From assembly GCF_905332535.1 (NCBI RefSeq), contig NZ_CAJOCF010000001.1, forward strand, positions 1 through 64,000: a stretch of 64,000 nucleotides of DNA, read 5' to 3'. The stretch comes from Latilactobacillus fragifolii. Lineage in GTDB: Bacteria; Bacillota; Bacilli; Lactobacillales; Lactobacillaceae. How positions within the stretch are numbered: position 1 is the first letter of the stretch; each line of letters starts with the position of its first letter. Made by a program: the position numbers and the translations under genes. The notes below the pieces were generated by a model. It saw nothing but the letters and a program-made list of their open reading frames with translations, did no database searches and had not been told where the DNA came from. Below are positions 7,708 through 17,717 of the stretch, one piece after another.

Positions 7708-10608
7708 TTATTTTTCGACGGCTTGTAATTTTTGGTTGTCGTCTAATTGTGAGCGGCCACCGTTGCCGATTTTTTGTAAATGATTCATTCCTAACCATAA
7801 TAGCAAGAGTGCTACGACGATGAAGGCTAAGAGAACAAAGAATGATTGAACAATTTGACCGGTCCCCAAACCAGATGTAATTGCTTCTCTGAGCCCTAGA
7901 ATTGAATACGTCATTGGTAAGAATGGGTGAATGACGTTGTAGAAGTGGTTCGTGATTTCCATTGGGAATGTACCACCTGAACCCCCTAATTGAAGCATCA
8001 AGAGGACCATTGCTAAGAAACGACCAGGATTATCAAATGTCATTGATAAGAACATAATGATCGACATCGAAGCAAGTGAGAAGGTAATTGCCATTAGGAA
8101 GAATTGTGCTGGATGATCGACGTTTAATCCAGCAACCATCATTAAGGCAGGTTCGATAATTGCCATCCCGACAGCGACTAAAGCGCCAACCGTGATTTTA
8201 CTTAAGAACCATGCTGTTGATGATTGACCAGTCATTGAGATCTTCCGAATTGGATAAGCAAAGTTGAAGACAATTGCGCCAACGAACAATGCTAATGAAA
8301 GAACGTAAGGTGCTAAGGCATGTCCGTAGTTAGGTACATAGCTGTAATTTGAATGTTTCAATTCAGCAGGTGCAGCAAACATATCGGCTGTCTTGTTCGT
8401 TAATGGAATCGAGTTAACTTCATTGGCACCAGATTTCAATGCAGATGCTAATGTCTTATTACCATCTGTTAATTGACCAGCACCATCTGTTAACTTAGCT
8501 GAGTTATCCGTTAATTGATTTGTACCAGCAGCTAATTGATCAACACCGCTTGTTAACGTTGGAATTTGACCATTTAATTGACCAAGACCATTGTTCAAGG
8601 CTGTTGAACCAGTAGCCAATTGACTGATACCACTTGTCAATTGAGGTACTTGGGCATTTAAAGCACCAGTACCGGCAGCAAGTGCAGCTGAACCAGTTGC
8701 TAATTGGCTAACACCGCCTGTTAAGGCTGGAATTTGACCGTTTAATTGGTTTGTACCCATATATAATGCGGTTGAACCATTGTATAGTTGCCCAATACCA
8801 CCTGTTAAGGTAGGAATTTGACCATTCAACGCAATTGTCCCAGCTGATAATTGTGCACTACCTGTGACTAACTTACTATTCATGCTTGTTAATGTATTAG
8901 CACCATTAGCAGCACTTGCAACACCATCTGTATATTTATTTAAGCCTGCGATGAGTGCTTGTGAACCTGTTGCGAGTTGACCGATACCAGCATTAACTTT
9001 TGTAGCACCAGTTACTAAACCTGGCTGGCCGTTTACATCATTCAAGCCCGTTTGAATTTGTTTTAAACTTGAAAGCATTGATAATGAACCATTAACAGCC
9101 GTTGTTAACTTAGCATATTCATCAGCTGTTGGCTTTTGAGCATCAATTTTGGCGTTAATGCCACTAACAATTTGTTGTGCTTCGTCTTTAGCAGACGCTT
9201 TAAGTTGTTCTGACAATTTAGCTTTGATGCCAGCTTCTTGTTGTGCCGTAAAGACAATTCCTGCTTGCTTTTCAGCATCAATGATGCCTTGTGCTTTTGC
9301 ATCAAAATCTGTCGTTGTAGCAACTTGATCTGGAATAGCATTCAAATCACTTTGTAAAGCTGGAATTGTTGCTTGTACCTGTAAAATGAGTCCATTGATT
9401 GATGAATATTGGGCAACAGCCGTATTATATGCTGTTTCATTTTCGAAAGTTGGGTTTTCATTTAACTTCTTTTGCATGACTTGTAAGCCATCAGAAATTT
9501 GTTGACTCCCCGCCTTTAAAGCTGTAACACCATCAGATAGGCCATCAACACCGTCACTTAAATCACTACTTTTTTCATTTAACTCTTGTAAGCCACCATT
9601 TAGTTGGCTTGCACCATCTGTATAACCTTTAACACCATCATTTAATGCGCTAGCACCTGTATTCAATGCCTTAACACCATTAGATAAATCGGGGGCTTTG
9701 CTATTTAAAGTCTTCAAACCAGTATTTAATTGAGCAGCACCGTCGTTTAATTGGCCAGCACCTGATGCTAACGCACCTGTCTTACTATTTAATGTTTGTA
9801 GACCAGTGTTTAATTGACCTGCACCACTATCTAATTGGCTTGCGCCTGATGCGAGTGTACCTGTTTTACTATTCAATAGTAATAAACCGTTGTTAAGTGT
9901 GTTTGAGCCATCCGCCAATTGTTTAACACCATCTGACAATGGCACAACGCTTGTTTTCATCGTCATGATACCATCGTTAACTTGGGCAACGCCTGCTGTA
10001 TAAACGTTCAACCCATCTGACAAGGTTACAGAGCCGTCTGTTAATTGTTTAGCGCCCTTGGCAGCAGTACTGAACCCTTTACCGGCAGTTTTAACTTGTT
10101 TGAACATCACTTTAGCGTAAGCATTCGTGACAGTTTCCCGAACTTGGGCGTTTAATTCTTTGGCCCCCATTTCACTGATTACTTCACCGATGAAGTTCAA
10201 TGAATCGTTGGTTTTGTATTGGATTTGCATCTTCTTAGGATTCTTGTCCAAAACCGTAGCCGCGTTAGCAGAGAAGTTCTTTGGTAAGGTGACTACAGTG
10301 TAGTATTCCTTATCTTTAAGCCCTTGTTGTGCTTTTTTAGCTGATACGAAACGCCAACCAAGTTGGTCGTTTTTCTTCAATTCTTTTACCATATCTTTAC
10401 CAGCACTCAACGTTTCACCGTTGTAAGTGGCTGGTTGATCATTATTAACGACAGCGACTGGTAATTCACCAGTGCTGCCATAAGGATTCCAGACAGATTT
10501 AAGGAAAAAGATACTGTACAAAAATGGAATAAACACGATTGCGATTAACGAAATCATGATTAAACGATTCTTGGCAATGAACTTAAACTCGTTTTGGATC
10601 ATCTTCAT
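7708..10608 (-). CDS. YhgE/Pip-family membrane protein with long extracellular repeat domain
   Basis: 966 aa. One membrane helix near residues 15-35, a very long extracellular region and five to six helices in the last 220 residues give the Pip/YhgE (ABC-2 permease-like) layout known from the lactococcal phage infection protein and the staphylococcal EsaA family. Residues about 190-720 are dominated by short repeats with pattern L..G...L..G (for example GAGQLNDGAAQLNTGLKTL), expected to form long helical rods. No partner ATPase is adjacent. Ribosome site AAAGGAG is 8 bases before the ATG. The substrate is unknown; roles proposed for the family include phage receptor and secretion. Confidence 0.85.
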   Translation of the reverse strand: MKMIQNEFKFIAKNRLIMISLIAIVFIPFLYSIFFLKSVWNPYGSTGELPVAVVNNDQPATYNGETLSAGKDMVKELKKNDQLGWRFVSAKKAQQGLKDKEYYTVVTLPKNFSANAATVLDKNPKKMQIQYKTNDSLNFIGEVISEMGAKELNAQVRETVTNAYAKVMFKQVKTAGKGFSTAAKGAKQLTDGSVTLSDGLNVYTAGVAQVNDGIMTMKTSVVPLSDGVKQLADGSNTLNNGLLLLNSKTGTLASGASQLDSGAGQLNTGLQTLNSKTGALASGAGQLNDGAAQLNTGLKTLNSKAPDLSNGVKALNTGASALNDGVKGYTDGASQLNGGLQELNEKSSDLSDGVDGLSDGVTALKAGSQQISDGLQVMQKKLNENPTFENETAYNTAVAQYSSINGLILQVQATIPALQSDLNAIPDQVATTTDFDAKAQGIIDAEKQAGIVFTAQQEAGIKAKLSEQLKASAKDEAQQIVSGINAKIDAQKPTADEYAKLTTAVNGSLSMLSSLKQIQTGLNDVNGQPGLVTGATKVNAGIGQLATGSQALIAGLNKYTDGVASAANGANTLTSMNSKLVTGSAQLSAGTIALNGQIPTLTGGIGQLYNGSTALYMGTNQLNGQIPALTGGVSQLATGSAALAAGTGALNAQVPQLTSGISQLATGSTALNNGLGQLNGQIPTLTSGVDQLAAGTNQLTDNSAKLTDGAGQLTDGNKTLASALKSGANEVNSIPLTNKTADMFAAPAELKHSNYSYVPNYGHALAPYVLSLALFVGAIVFNFAYPIRKISMTGQSSTAWFLSKITVGALVAVGMAIIEPALMMVAGLNVDHPAQFFLMAITFSLASMSIIMFLSMTFDNPGRFLAMVLLMLQLGGSGGTFPMEITNHFYNVIHPFLPMTYSILGLREAITSGLGTGQIVQSFFVLLAFIVVALLLLWLGMNHLQKIGNGGRSQLDDNQKLQAVEK

Positions 10609-10627
10609 GCTAAAAATCTCCTTTTAT

Positions 10628-10656
10628 ATATAAGTTATTTAATCGATTACATTCAA
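10628..10656 (-). promoter_or_regulatory. promoter of the YhgE gene with cre-like site
   Basis: On the minus strand -35 TTGAAT (10651-10656), 17 bases, -10 TTATAT (10628-10633). TGTAATCGATTAAA (complement of 10638-10651) matches the cre pattern TGWAANCGNTNWCA at all but one position and occupies the spacer. Confidence 0.5.
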
Positions 10657-10752
10657 TATCCACGATAACTAAATTAGTCTAACCTTTTTTCATGTAAATT
10701 TCAAGTCTTATAGACCAAACTATTTTTGATTTACTACGATTGCCAATCTAGC

Positions 10753-10794
10753 AAAAGAAGACGGTTGTTATATAAATAACAACCGTCTTCTTTT
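10753..10794. terminator. strong terminator after serS
   Basis: AGAAGACGGTTGTTAT pairs perfectly with its complement across a short loop, flanked by A and T residues. It lies 3' of serS on the minus strand. Confidence 0.85.
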
Positions 10795-10827
10795 ATGGAA
10801 GCAATAAACGACTTCCTATTAAATTAT

Positions 10828-12108
10828 TTATTTTGCTTCAATCTTTGTCATACCACCCATATAAGGTACTAATACTTCTGGGATTGTGACACTGCCGTCT
10901 TCATTTTGGTAGTTTTCTAAAATCGCTGCGACTGTCCGGCCAACAGCTAAACCGGAACCATTTAACGTGTGGACTAAGTGCACGTGACCCGCTTCATCAC
11001 GGTAACGGATTTGGGCGCGCCGTGCTTGGAAGTCAGTACAATCTGAACAGCTCGAGATTTCGCGATACGTATTTTGAGCTGGTAACCAAACTTCAATATC
11101 ATACGTCTTGGCTGATGTGAAGCTGGCATCGCCAGTTGCCAACGTGATAACGTGATATGGCAATTTCAATGCTTTTAAGATATTTTCAGCATCGGCGGTC
11201 ATTTTTTCTAATTCGTTAAAAGATTCTTCGGGTTTCGTAAATTTCACCATTTCAACTTTATTAAATTGGTGCATCCGGATTAGACCGCGGGTATCACGGC
11301 CGGCACTTCCGGCTTCTGAACGGAAAGCTGGTGATAAGGCAGTGAAGTAGATTGGTAATTGTGCGCCATCTAAAATTTCATCGCGATAGAAGTTAGTCAA
11401 TGGCACTTCGGCAGTTGGAATTAGCGTCATTGGTTCGCCTTCATTCGTCATTGTGTATACATCTTCCGTAAACTTCGGAAATTGGCCAGTACTAAACATT
11501 GATTCACCATTCACTAAGTAAGGCGTGATCATTTCTTCATAGCCTTCTTTTGCATGTTGATCCAACATAAAATTATAAACGGCACGTTCTAAACGGGCCC
11601 CGGCACCTTTATAATAAACGAAGCGACTCCCTGAAACCTTAGCGGCGCGTTCAAAATCTAAGATACCTAATTTTTCACCGATATCCCAGTGTGCTAATGG
11701 TTCGAAATTAAATTCACGGGGTGTTGACCATTGCCGTTCTTCGCGACTAAAGCTTTCGTCTGGGCCAACGGGTGCCGAATCGTCAGGGAAGTTTGGTAAG
11801 CGCACTAAGATGTAATCCACTTTTTCTTTTACTTCCGCCAACTCGTGATCTAAAGCCTTAATCTGGGCGCCAACATTCTTCATCGCAGCGATTTGTTCCG
11901 TGGCATCTTCCTTATTACGTTTAGCAACCGCAATAGCTTCTGATGCAGCATTGCGGTTTTTCTTCAATTCTTCAGTCTTAACGATTAAGGCGCGTCGTTT
12001 TTCATCTAATGCGATGACCTCATCGATTTCTGCAGCTTGAACACCGCGACTAGCTAACTTATCCTTTGCCCATTGGACATTTTCTCGGATGACTTTAATA
12101 TCTAACAT
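10828..12108 (-). CDS. serS: seryl-tRNA synthetase
   Basis: 426 aa, standard length for a class II SerRS. The N-terminal coiled-coil arm for tRNA-Ser covers about residues 30-105, followed by the catalytic core with [10 protein letters not shown] (motif 2 region near [16 protein letters not shown]) and motif 3 near [11 protein letters not shown]. It charges tRNA-Ser with serine in the cytosol. It is expressed from its own promoter through a T-box leader. Ribosome site GGAG precedes the ATG. Confidence 0.97.
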   Translation of the reverse strand: MLDIKVIRENVQWAKDKLASRGVQAAEIDEVIALDEKRRALIVKTEELKKNRNAASEAIAVAKRNKEDATEQIAAMKNVGAQIKALDHELAEVKEKVDYILVRLPNFPDDSAPVGPDESFSREERQWSTPREFNFEPLAHWDIGEKLGILDFERAAKVSGSRFVYYKGAGARLERAVYNFMLDQHAKEGYEEMITPYLVNGESMFSTGQFPKFTEDVYTMTNEGEPMTLIPTAEVPLTNFYRDEILDGAQLPIYFTALSPAFRSEAGSAGRDTRGLIRMHQFNKVEMVKFTKPEESFNELEKMTADAENILKALKLPYHVITLATGDASFTSAKTYDIEVWLPAQNTYREISSCSDCTDFQARRAQIRYRDEAGHVHLVHTLNGSGLAVGRTVAAILENYQNEDGSVTIPEVLVPYMGGMTKIEAK

Positions 12109-12149
12109 TGCACGCTCTCCTTTTCAATTAATCTTTAATGAACAACAAT

Positions 12150-12375
12150 AAAAAAAGCCTTCGCATCCCTTAATTGGGACGAAAAGACTTCCATTCGCGG
12201 TACCACCCAAGTTCACCCACTACAAATAACAGGTGCCCTCAATTACTGATAACGGCCAAAAACCGTGTAGCTCATCACTACCCACTATCGCGCTGGAATG
12301 CTGGATTCAATACCTTCCACCAACCGGTATCTCTCTGTCAATCCATATAGGCGCTTACTAACGTGTTTAATTCTT
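12150..12375 (-). ncRNA. T-box riboswitch of serS
   Basis: On the minus strand the invariant T-box TGGGTGGTACCGCG is the complement of 12196-12209. It is followed by an intrinsic terminator (12156-12190; GTCCC and GGGA stem with T-run). Stem I sequence, including AGTAAGCG near 12350-12357 and a specifier region reading GAATCCAGC, lies upstream. UCC (serine) is the likely specifier codon, and the overlapping AGC would also be serine. Uncharged tRNA-Ser should favour antitermination. Confidence 0.93.
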
Positions 12376-12381
12376 AATGTA

Positions 12382-12410
12382 AGAATACCGCATTTAACCT
12401 TTAAATTCAA
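12382..12410 (-). promoter_or_regulatory. serS promoter
   Basis: -35 TTGAAT (12405-12410), 17 bases, -10 TATTCT (12382-12387) on the minus strand. The -35 overlaps the stop codon of the upstream Mga-like gene. Confidence 0.65.
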
Positions 12411-13990
12411 TCACTAATAGCCGATTTTTGGAGCCATAGTTCACGTAATAACCCGAGCATGCGCCCGAAATGATCGCTATCAGCATTTTGATGCCACTTA
12501 AACATAACCGCTTGGGGGTTCATCATTGCGGATAAATCAATGCTCGAGGTCGTAATCACCATATCAGCATCCATTAAATCCGCATCCGATTGACTAACAT
12601 CCACATATAAAACACTATTCAAAGCGGTCATCAAGTCGAGGTATCCGAGGAAGGATTGTTCCGTCACAACCACCACCTTCACCTTATTCATCGGGGCAAA
12701 CCGTTGAATCATCTGGCGTAAAGCGTTGTAATAACCACTAATTAATTCTTCCCGTAATCGGCCTAAAAACGATACTTTCGGATTGATTAATAAATAATCG
12801 ACTGTATCTTCAATATTTTGTTTTAGCACCTCATTGGGCTTGAGATGCTCAACGCTTGCCATCATTTGTGCGGCAACCAGCGACGTGACATCTTGTTTAA
12901 ACAGGTACGTGGTCATCGTCATCGAAACCATGGTTTGCACGAAGCCTTGATAATTTACATCATCTAAGTTGAGGTATTTCTTGATATCAAACGGAATTTG
13001 ATCAATAAAAGCTGCTACAAACTCATAAATCGCTGGAATATACCGTTTATAGCGCGTTTCATCGGACGTCATATATGGATTAGCATTTTGAATCTGAATA
13101 GGTCCAAAATTAATGATGTCATACATATTGAATGATTCAGCCATTGCTTCTTCTTGCGTCATTTGCGCAAGAACGCTCTTAATCTGGAATGCTTGATCTT
13201 TAAAGGGCTCGTTTAGATATTCAGAAACCATATTGGGAACTGGATAACGGATAAAATCATCGTCCATTTCAGTTGAAACCATATGCCCTTGTAACAACCG
13301 GTAATACGTTATAACAATTGAATAGGCTCCCAGTTCACGTGTTAAAATATTCGGTTTTTCCAATTGAAACCGATTGACGGCAATGTCAAAGGCCTTAAGT
13401 GCATCTTCGCGATCAACTTCTTCAAAAGGCCAAGTGTGTCCTTCAGTTGCTATCCAGAATAACATCGTCAAGACTAAGCGAATTTTATTCTCATCGCCTT
13501 CCAACCGGAGGGGATCATAATAGATCCGAATATCAAATGAACGAATTAAGTCGCGTACCCCTTTTAAATGGCGCAATGCCGTTGCTTTGCTCGTATCGTG
13601 GGCTTCCCAGAATTCTTGAAAAGTAACAGTTTCGCCTTTTAATAGAATTTTGATAAAATCAAATGCATCAGACTTGTTTACTAAAAAATAGTGATAGGCA
13701 TCTGTTGGCACACTAAACAATGTTTTGATATCATCGTCTTTTGACCCGGTAATTTCTTTTAAATCGCCAATAATACCCATATACATATTGTATAAACTAC
13801 CGTAGCTGCGATTTAATAACATCGCTACTTGTCGCACATTGACCTCTTCAACGAGGGGCTGCTTATTACGCGACAGTTCAATTCGCTTTTTAACCGGTAA
13901 CTCATCGCGTTTTAAGCCGACAATGTCCCTTAATAGGACACATTTATCTTTTTCCGCTTGTGTTAGAAAAATTCGCTCGCCTGCGTTCAA
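12407..13990 (-). CDS. Mga/AtxA-like PRD-type transcriptional regulator
   Basis: 527 aa. An N-terminal helix-turn-helix (about 30-75, NVRQVAMLLNRSYGSLYNMYMGI) and a second Mga-type helix-turn-helix (about 115-160, TVTFQEFWEAHDTSKATALRH) are followed by a long helical region like the PRD modules and a C-terminal segment (about 440-520) resembling a PTS EIIB-like Rossmann domain (KVKVVVVTE...MVITTSS). Such proteins are usually controlled by PTS phosphorylation and regulate surface or sugar genes. The target is unknown. The start is TTG at 13990 with AGGAGG 7 bases upstream; no better ATG exists nearby. Confidence 0.75.
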   Translation of the reverse strand: MNAGERIFLTQAEKDKCVLLRDIVGLKRDELPVKKRIELSRNKQPLVEEVNVRQVAMLLNRSYGSLYNMYMGIIGDLKEITGSKDDDIKTLFSVPTDAYHYFLVNKSDAFDFIKILLKGETVTFQEFWEAHDTSKATALRHLKGVRDLIRSFDIRIYYDPLRLEGDENKIRLVLTMLFWIATEGHTWPFEEVDREDALKAFDIAVNRFQLEKPNILTRELGAYSIVITYYRLLQGHMVSTEMDDDFIRYPVPNMVSEYLNEPFKDQAFQIKSVLAQMTQEEAMAESFNMYDIINFGPIQIQNANPYMTSDETRYKRYIPAIYEFVAAFIDQIPFDIKKYLNLDDVNYQGFVQTMVSMTMTTYLFKQDVTSLVAAQMMASVEHLKPNEVLKQNIEDTVDYLLINPKVSFLGRLREELISGYYNALRQMIQRFAPMNKVKVVVVTEQSFLGYLDLMTALNSVLYVDVSQSDADLMDADMVITTSSIDLSAMMNPQAVMFKWHQNADSDHFGRMLGLLRELWLQKSAISD

Positions 13991-14194
13991 CCCGATTCCT
14001 CCTAATGAAAATCATTATAAACAGTAGTTCATTCTATCATAAATTTGGTAACCCGTAACCGCATGAGCCAAAATCAAAGATTGCTTTTTACGACAGAAAT
14101 GCTAGAATATTTAAGTGACGTTTGGTTATGGAACACCACATGTTGTATATCAATATGAATGAAAACCCATTTTATAGTCAAAAGAGGGAGACTG

Positions 14195-14857
14195 ATGACA
14201 TTGCTCGTACTTGCTGGCACAATTGGTGCAGGAAAAACTAGTTTAACAAAATATCTATCTGATCACTTGGGCACTGAAGCCTTTTACGAATCAGTAGATG
14301 ATAATGAAGTATTACCATTATTCTACAAAGATCCAACTAAATATGCGTTCTTACTACAAATCTATTTCTTAAACAAACGCTTTAATAGTATCAAGCAGGC
14401 CTATACAGATGATAATAACGTCTTAGATCGCTCAATCTTCGAAGACTCATTACTCTTCCACTTGAATGCCGATCTTGGGCGTGCCACAGACACCGAGGTC
14501 CGGGTTTACGATGAATTGTTAGCCAACATGATGCAAGAATTACCCTTTGCTGCCCACAAGAAACGGCCCGATTTATTAATCCATGTGCGTGTGAGCTTCG
14601 AAACAATGCTTTCACGGATTCAAAAACGCGGTCGTTCTTACGAACAATTAGACGCCGATCCAACCCTCTACGACTACTACAAAGAATTAAACAGCCGTTA
14701 CGATGCTTGGTACGAAGCCTACGATGAAAGTCCCAAGATGCAAATCGATGGCGACCAATTAGACTTCGTTGAAAACGAAGCTGATCGTCAAAAAGTCATC
14801 GAAATGATCGACGAACGGATTAAAGCCCTTAACGCACAACATTCAAAAGCTATCTAA
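14195..14857 (+). CDS. deoxynucleoside kinase (dAK/dGK family)
   Basis: 220 aa. P-loop GTIGAGKTS at residues 8-16, the DRSIFED motif (about 80-86) that contacts the sugar and catalyses, and a LID-type segment RIQKRGRSYEQ near 140. It phosphorylates purine (possibly also pyrimidine) deoxynucleosides with ATP for salvage, a function typical of lactobacilli, where paired dAK and dGK exist; only one copy is here. The ATG at 14195 follows GAGGGAG; a longer frame from 14159 lacks a ribosome site. A terminator follows. Confidence 0.88.
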   Translation: MTLLVLAGTIGAGKTSLTKYLSDHLGTEAFYESVDDNEVLPLFYKDPTKYAFLLQIYFLNKRFNSIKQAYTDDNNVLDRSIFEDSLLFHLNADLGRATDTEVRVYDELLANMMQELPFAAHKKRPDLLIHVRVSFETMLSRIQKRGRSYEQLDADPTLYDYYKELNSRYDAWYEAYDESPKMQIDGDQLDFVENEADRQKVIEMIDERIKALNAQHSKAI

Positions 14858-14860
14858 ATT

Positions 14861-14890
14861 AAAAAGCCTGGATTTTATCCAGGCTTTTTT
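14861..14890. terminator. terminator after the deoxynucleoside kinase
   Basis: AAAAAGCCTGGAT-TTT-ATCCAGGCTTTTTTT hairpin with flanking A and T runs. Confidence 0.9.
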
Positions 14891-14981
14891 TGTGGTTTGA
14901 AACCTCATATGAGCGAAATACTCTCCAAGATAAGCATTTTCTAAATTGCTTATTTAATTTAATATCCTTTCTCAACTAGCA

Positions 14982-17552
14982 TTAACCATTATCGGCCACA
15001 ATTGGATCTGGTGTCGATAATTCCCAAGTTGCATCGATGTTAAAGCGGCCTGGGCGCTGCGCAAATTGATCCGCTTTGGCATTATGGAATTTCAAATTAA
15101 TATCGCTCTTATAAAACGGCATTGTTTTAACCGGTTGAATCGCGTCTAACTGGCTATCATTAGTTATCGTCTGTTGTGTGTCCAACGTTAACAACGGTAC
15201 TTCGGGGCCTTTGAGTAAATCCCCTAAATTAACATTTTGACCAGGTTCCCACGTATCATCTGTACCAGTTTTCAAGGCATATAATTGAACATTAAAGTCG
15301 GTCGCATGACTTTGTAGTAATGGGTTAGCAATTGCATTCTGACCTGTCGTCGTATTCTTAACGACAACGCGCCAATTCAGATAGAACGGGTTTTCAACAT
15401 TAAGTTGACCCTTAGCAATATTTTCTGGATGCTCTTTTGACGTTCCCAATTGATAGGTGCCAAAGTTAAAGATTTTGGGATAGTTGACTAGTAAATCGCC
15501 ATGAACATTCAATGTATAGTTAACCATCGTATTAGCATACTTCGCTTTAATCTGCGCCGTCGACATTTCTGCCAAATTATCGCTGGCACTGGCAACAACG
15601 AACGAAAACTGATTCTTGTGCAGTAAATGCCACCCGATAAAAGCCTTCTTGATGGTCTGATTTGGCTTGAGATCATCTTGCACTTCATAGTCGCCCGAAA
15701 TCGCACCACCATTATAAACCGTCTGATCATCATAATCACTGCCGTCCTTGGTTTTCAGATCTTCGGTCACATCTGCGATAGACAATTCAACTGTTTTACT
15801 TTTATTGGTCGTATTAGGCGGCAACGGATTTTGGCCATTTGGTGTGTATTTTTGCCACTTTTTACCATTTATCCGATACCACAGCACATTATCGGTCCCT
15901 GCCGGTTCATCAATTTTAAACGTATTACTAAACGCACGTCCATCCAATTGATGCATTGTTGCTGATGGCGGATCAATCGCGGTGTTATTGTTTAGCGAAT
16001 ATTCAAAAACATAGTTCGTCGCTGCATTTTCAGGACTAAAGTTAACCTTATTCGGTAAATCAACCGAAAGAATGCGCGGCACTTTGGTAGTGGGTTCTAA
16101 ATCACCGGTGCCCGGAAACTGCCCATCTGTATTGAAGTTGGCTCCGAAAGCTTTGTCGATAGTCACGTTACCATTGAGATAAATATTATGATTCGTAATG
16201 ACGTTCCCAGCAAAGCTATATCGAGTATCCCCCTCTACAATGACACTCGTATGCGGTGCCAGTACCGTGCCATTAAATGAATAGTTCTCTTCATTTGATT
16301 TATTGGCATTTAATGTGATTGAGGCATCCGAATTCCCATCAAGCGTATTAAAATTATTCAAAACATGCGCCGCCGTCTCGTATCGAGTAGCGTTATCATC
16401 AGCTGGGGTTAATTTCAGTCGTTGTTTGTACATTGCATAGCTCTGTGGATAATATTTATTATTGTCTGGCACCTGAGCTTGAACTTGTGCCGGTGTGTAT
16501 GCATTGACACTGTAGGTGGAATTCGTTTCAAAGTTGAAACTCTTAAAATTATGAAAATTAAAAATAATATATGGTATTTTTTGTTGCCCTTGCGTGAAAT
16601 TTAAAAGGTTGATTGATATTCCGGTTGCTTTCTGAAATAAACCATCGTTGGCTGCGCCATCAATATCAACTACCGCAACCCCCGTTTGCGTACTTGCGGT
16701 ATTCATCTCAATATTAACTTGGATGACATCCCCTGGTATATCGCTGTTTAATCCTTTTCCATTAACGGCTTGACGATTTAACCCCACTGATTTTATCGGG
16801 TTCGAAAAAACAGACTGTTTATAGCCCGTGATATGCCCATCATTATCATATTCAGTGGCCGTTAAATTAGCATAATAGTCACTCACGTTAGTGACATTAC
16901 TAATTGCCTGTTTTGCTGTGCTAACATGATTAGCTTTGAAATAGTCAATATCGCCTAAATAGCGTTGCTGATTCCCGATTGAATACGCCCGTTTTTTAAA
17001 TACGTCAATTTTACTAGTATCCCACGGAAATATTTGTTTGTAATGGTCATCAGAGATAAGATCATGACTTGATTCGCCCATCACATAATGCAGCTCTTCG
17101 CCATGGGGCCCAACCAAACTATCAGACTGACTAAGAATTTTGACCATGGCATCCGAGAACGTGGTCGCTGAAACTATCGAGGGATCTAAATTAGTTGGTA
17201 AACGAACGTTTAGTTTTGCATCTTTAAAATGATTTAACACAGTATTCGGATACATATTGGTATCCTCAGTATCATTTACCGATGATCCCACCAAAAAATG
17301 GCCAGCGTAAAATTCGCCATAACTTTCCCCCACGTTATTAGGGTTAATAACCATATTCGTCCCCGCAAACATCGTGGCATCACTTGCCACCCCAAGTGGA
17401 TAGCGTTGACTTGGCCGCTCAATGGTCCGCTGCCCCACTTTAACAGTTGGCGTTGGCTTAGACGTCGCGTGACTCTTATTTAATGGCGCACTGATTATCA
17501 GTAAACTGATTAAAAAAAATATTTTAAGAATGATAGAAATTCTTTTTTCCAC
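14982..17552 (-). CDS. WxL-domain surface protein with choice-of-anchor A-like region
   Basis: 856 aa, secreted. The signal peptide (about 1-30) ends after the Ala-Thr of SHATS. Residues about 65-470 resemble the choice-of-anchor A family (opening with GEFYAGHFLVGSSV, later FNGTVLAPHTSVIVEG and FAGNVITN). A middle region of Ig-like or mucin-binding type follows, and the last 190 residues form a WxL domain ending with ATWELS, which attaches non-covalently to peptidoglycan. There is no LPXTG. It is divergent from a small WxL gene and a DUF916/DUF3324 gene, so it belongs to a Csc-type complex. The start is GTG at 17552 with AGGAG 7 bases upstream. Confidence 0.8.
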   Translation of the reverse strand: MEKRISIILKIFFLISLLIISAPLNKSHATSKPTPTVKVGQRTIERPSQRYPLGVASDATMFAGTNMVINPNNVGESYGEFYAGHFLVGSSVNDTEDTNMYPNTVLNHFKDAKLNVRLPTNLDPSIVSATTFSDAMVKILSQSDSLVGPHGEELHYVMGESSHDLISDDHYKQIFPWDTSKIDVFKKRAYSIGNQQRYLGDIDYFKANHVSTAKQAISNVTNVSDYYANLTATEYDNDGHITGYKQSVFSNPIKSVGLNRQAVNGKGLNSDIPGDVIQVNIEMNTASTQTGVAVVDIDGAANDGLFQKATGISINLLNFTQGQQKIPYIIFNFHNFKSFNFETNSTYSVNAYTPAQVQAQVPDNNKYYPQSYAMYKQRLKLTPADDNATRYETAAHVLNNFNTLDGNSDASITLNANKSNEENYSFNGTVLAPHTSVIVEGDTRYSFAGNVITNHNIYLNGNVTIDKAFGANFNTDGQFPGTGDLEPTTKVPRILSVDLPNKVNFSPENAATNYVFEYSLNNNTAIDPPSATMHQLDGRAFSNTFKIDEPAGTDNVLWYRINGKKWQKYTPNGQNPLPPNTTNKSKTVELSIADVTEDLKTKDGSDYDDQTVYNGGAISGDYEVQDDLKPNQTIKKAFIGWHLLHKNQFSFVVASASDNLAEMSTAQIKAKYANTMVNYTLNVHGDLLVNYPKIFNFGTYQLGTSKEHPENIAKGQLNVENPFYLNWRVVVKNTTTGQNAIANPLLQSHATDFNVQLYALKTGTDDTWEPGQNVNLGDLLKGPEVPLLTLDTQQTITNDSQLDAIQPVKTMPFYKSDINLKFHNAKADQFAQRPGRFNIDATWELSTPDPIVADNG

Positions 17553-17602
17553 TCATTTTCTCCTAATTAAATTTACACACCTTTAACAAATGACTACTTT
17601 AC

Positions 17603-17631
17603 ATTATATCTCACAACAATACAATCAACAA
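17603..17631 (-). promoter_or_regulatory. promoter of the large WxL gene
   Basis: -35 TTGTTG (17626-17631), 17 bases, -10 TATAAT (17603-17608) on the minus strand. Confidence 0.6.
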
Positions 17632-17717
17632 TAAATTAATCACCTCGCTTTACCTTTTCATTTCGATATGTTATCATACGTTACTTGAGATTAAGTTCAA
17701 CGAAAGAAGGATTCACT

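Noticed and set aside
8400-10080. Regularly spaced DNA repeats that could suggest a CRISPR or tandem array
   Set aside because: They are the codons of the L..G repeats of the YhgE protein, without constant spacers.
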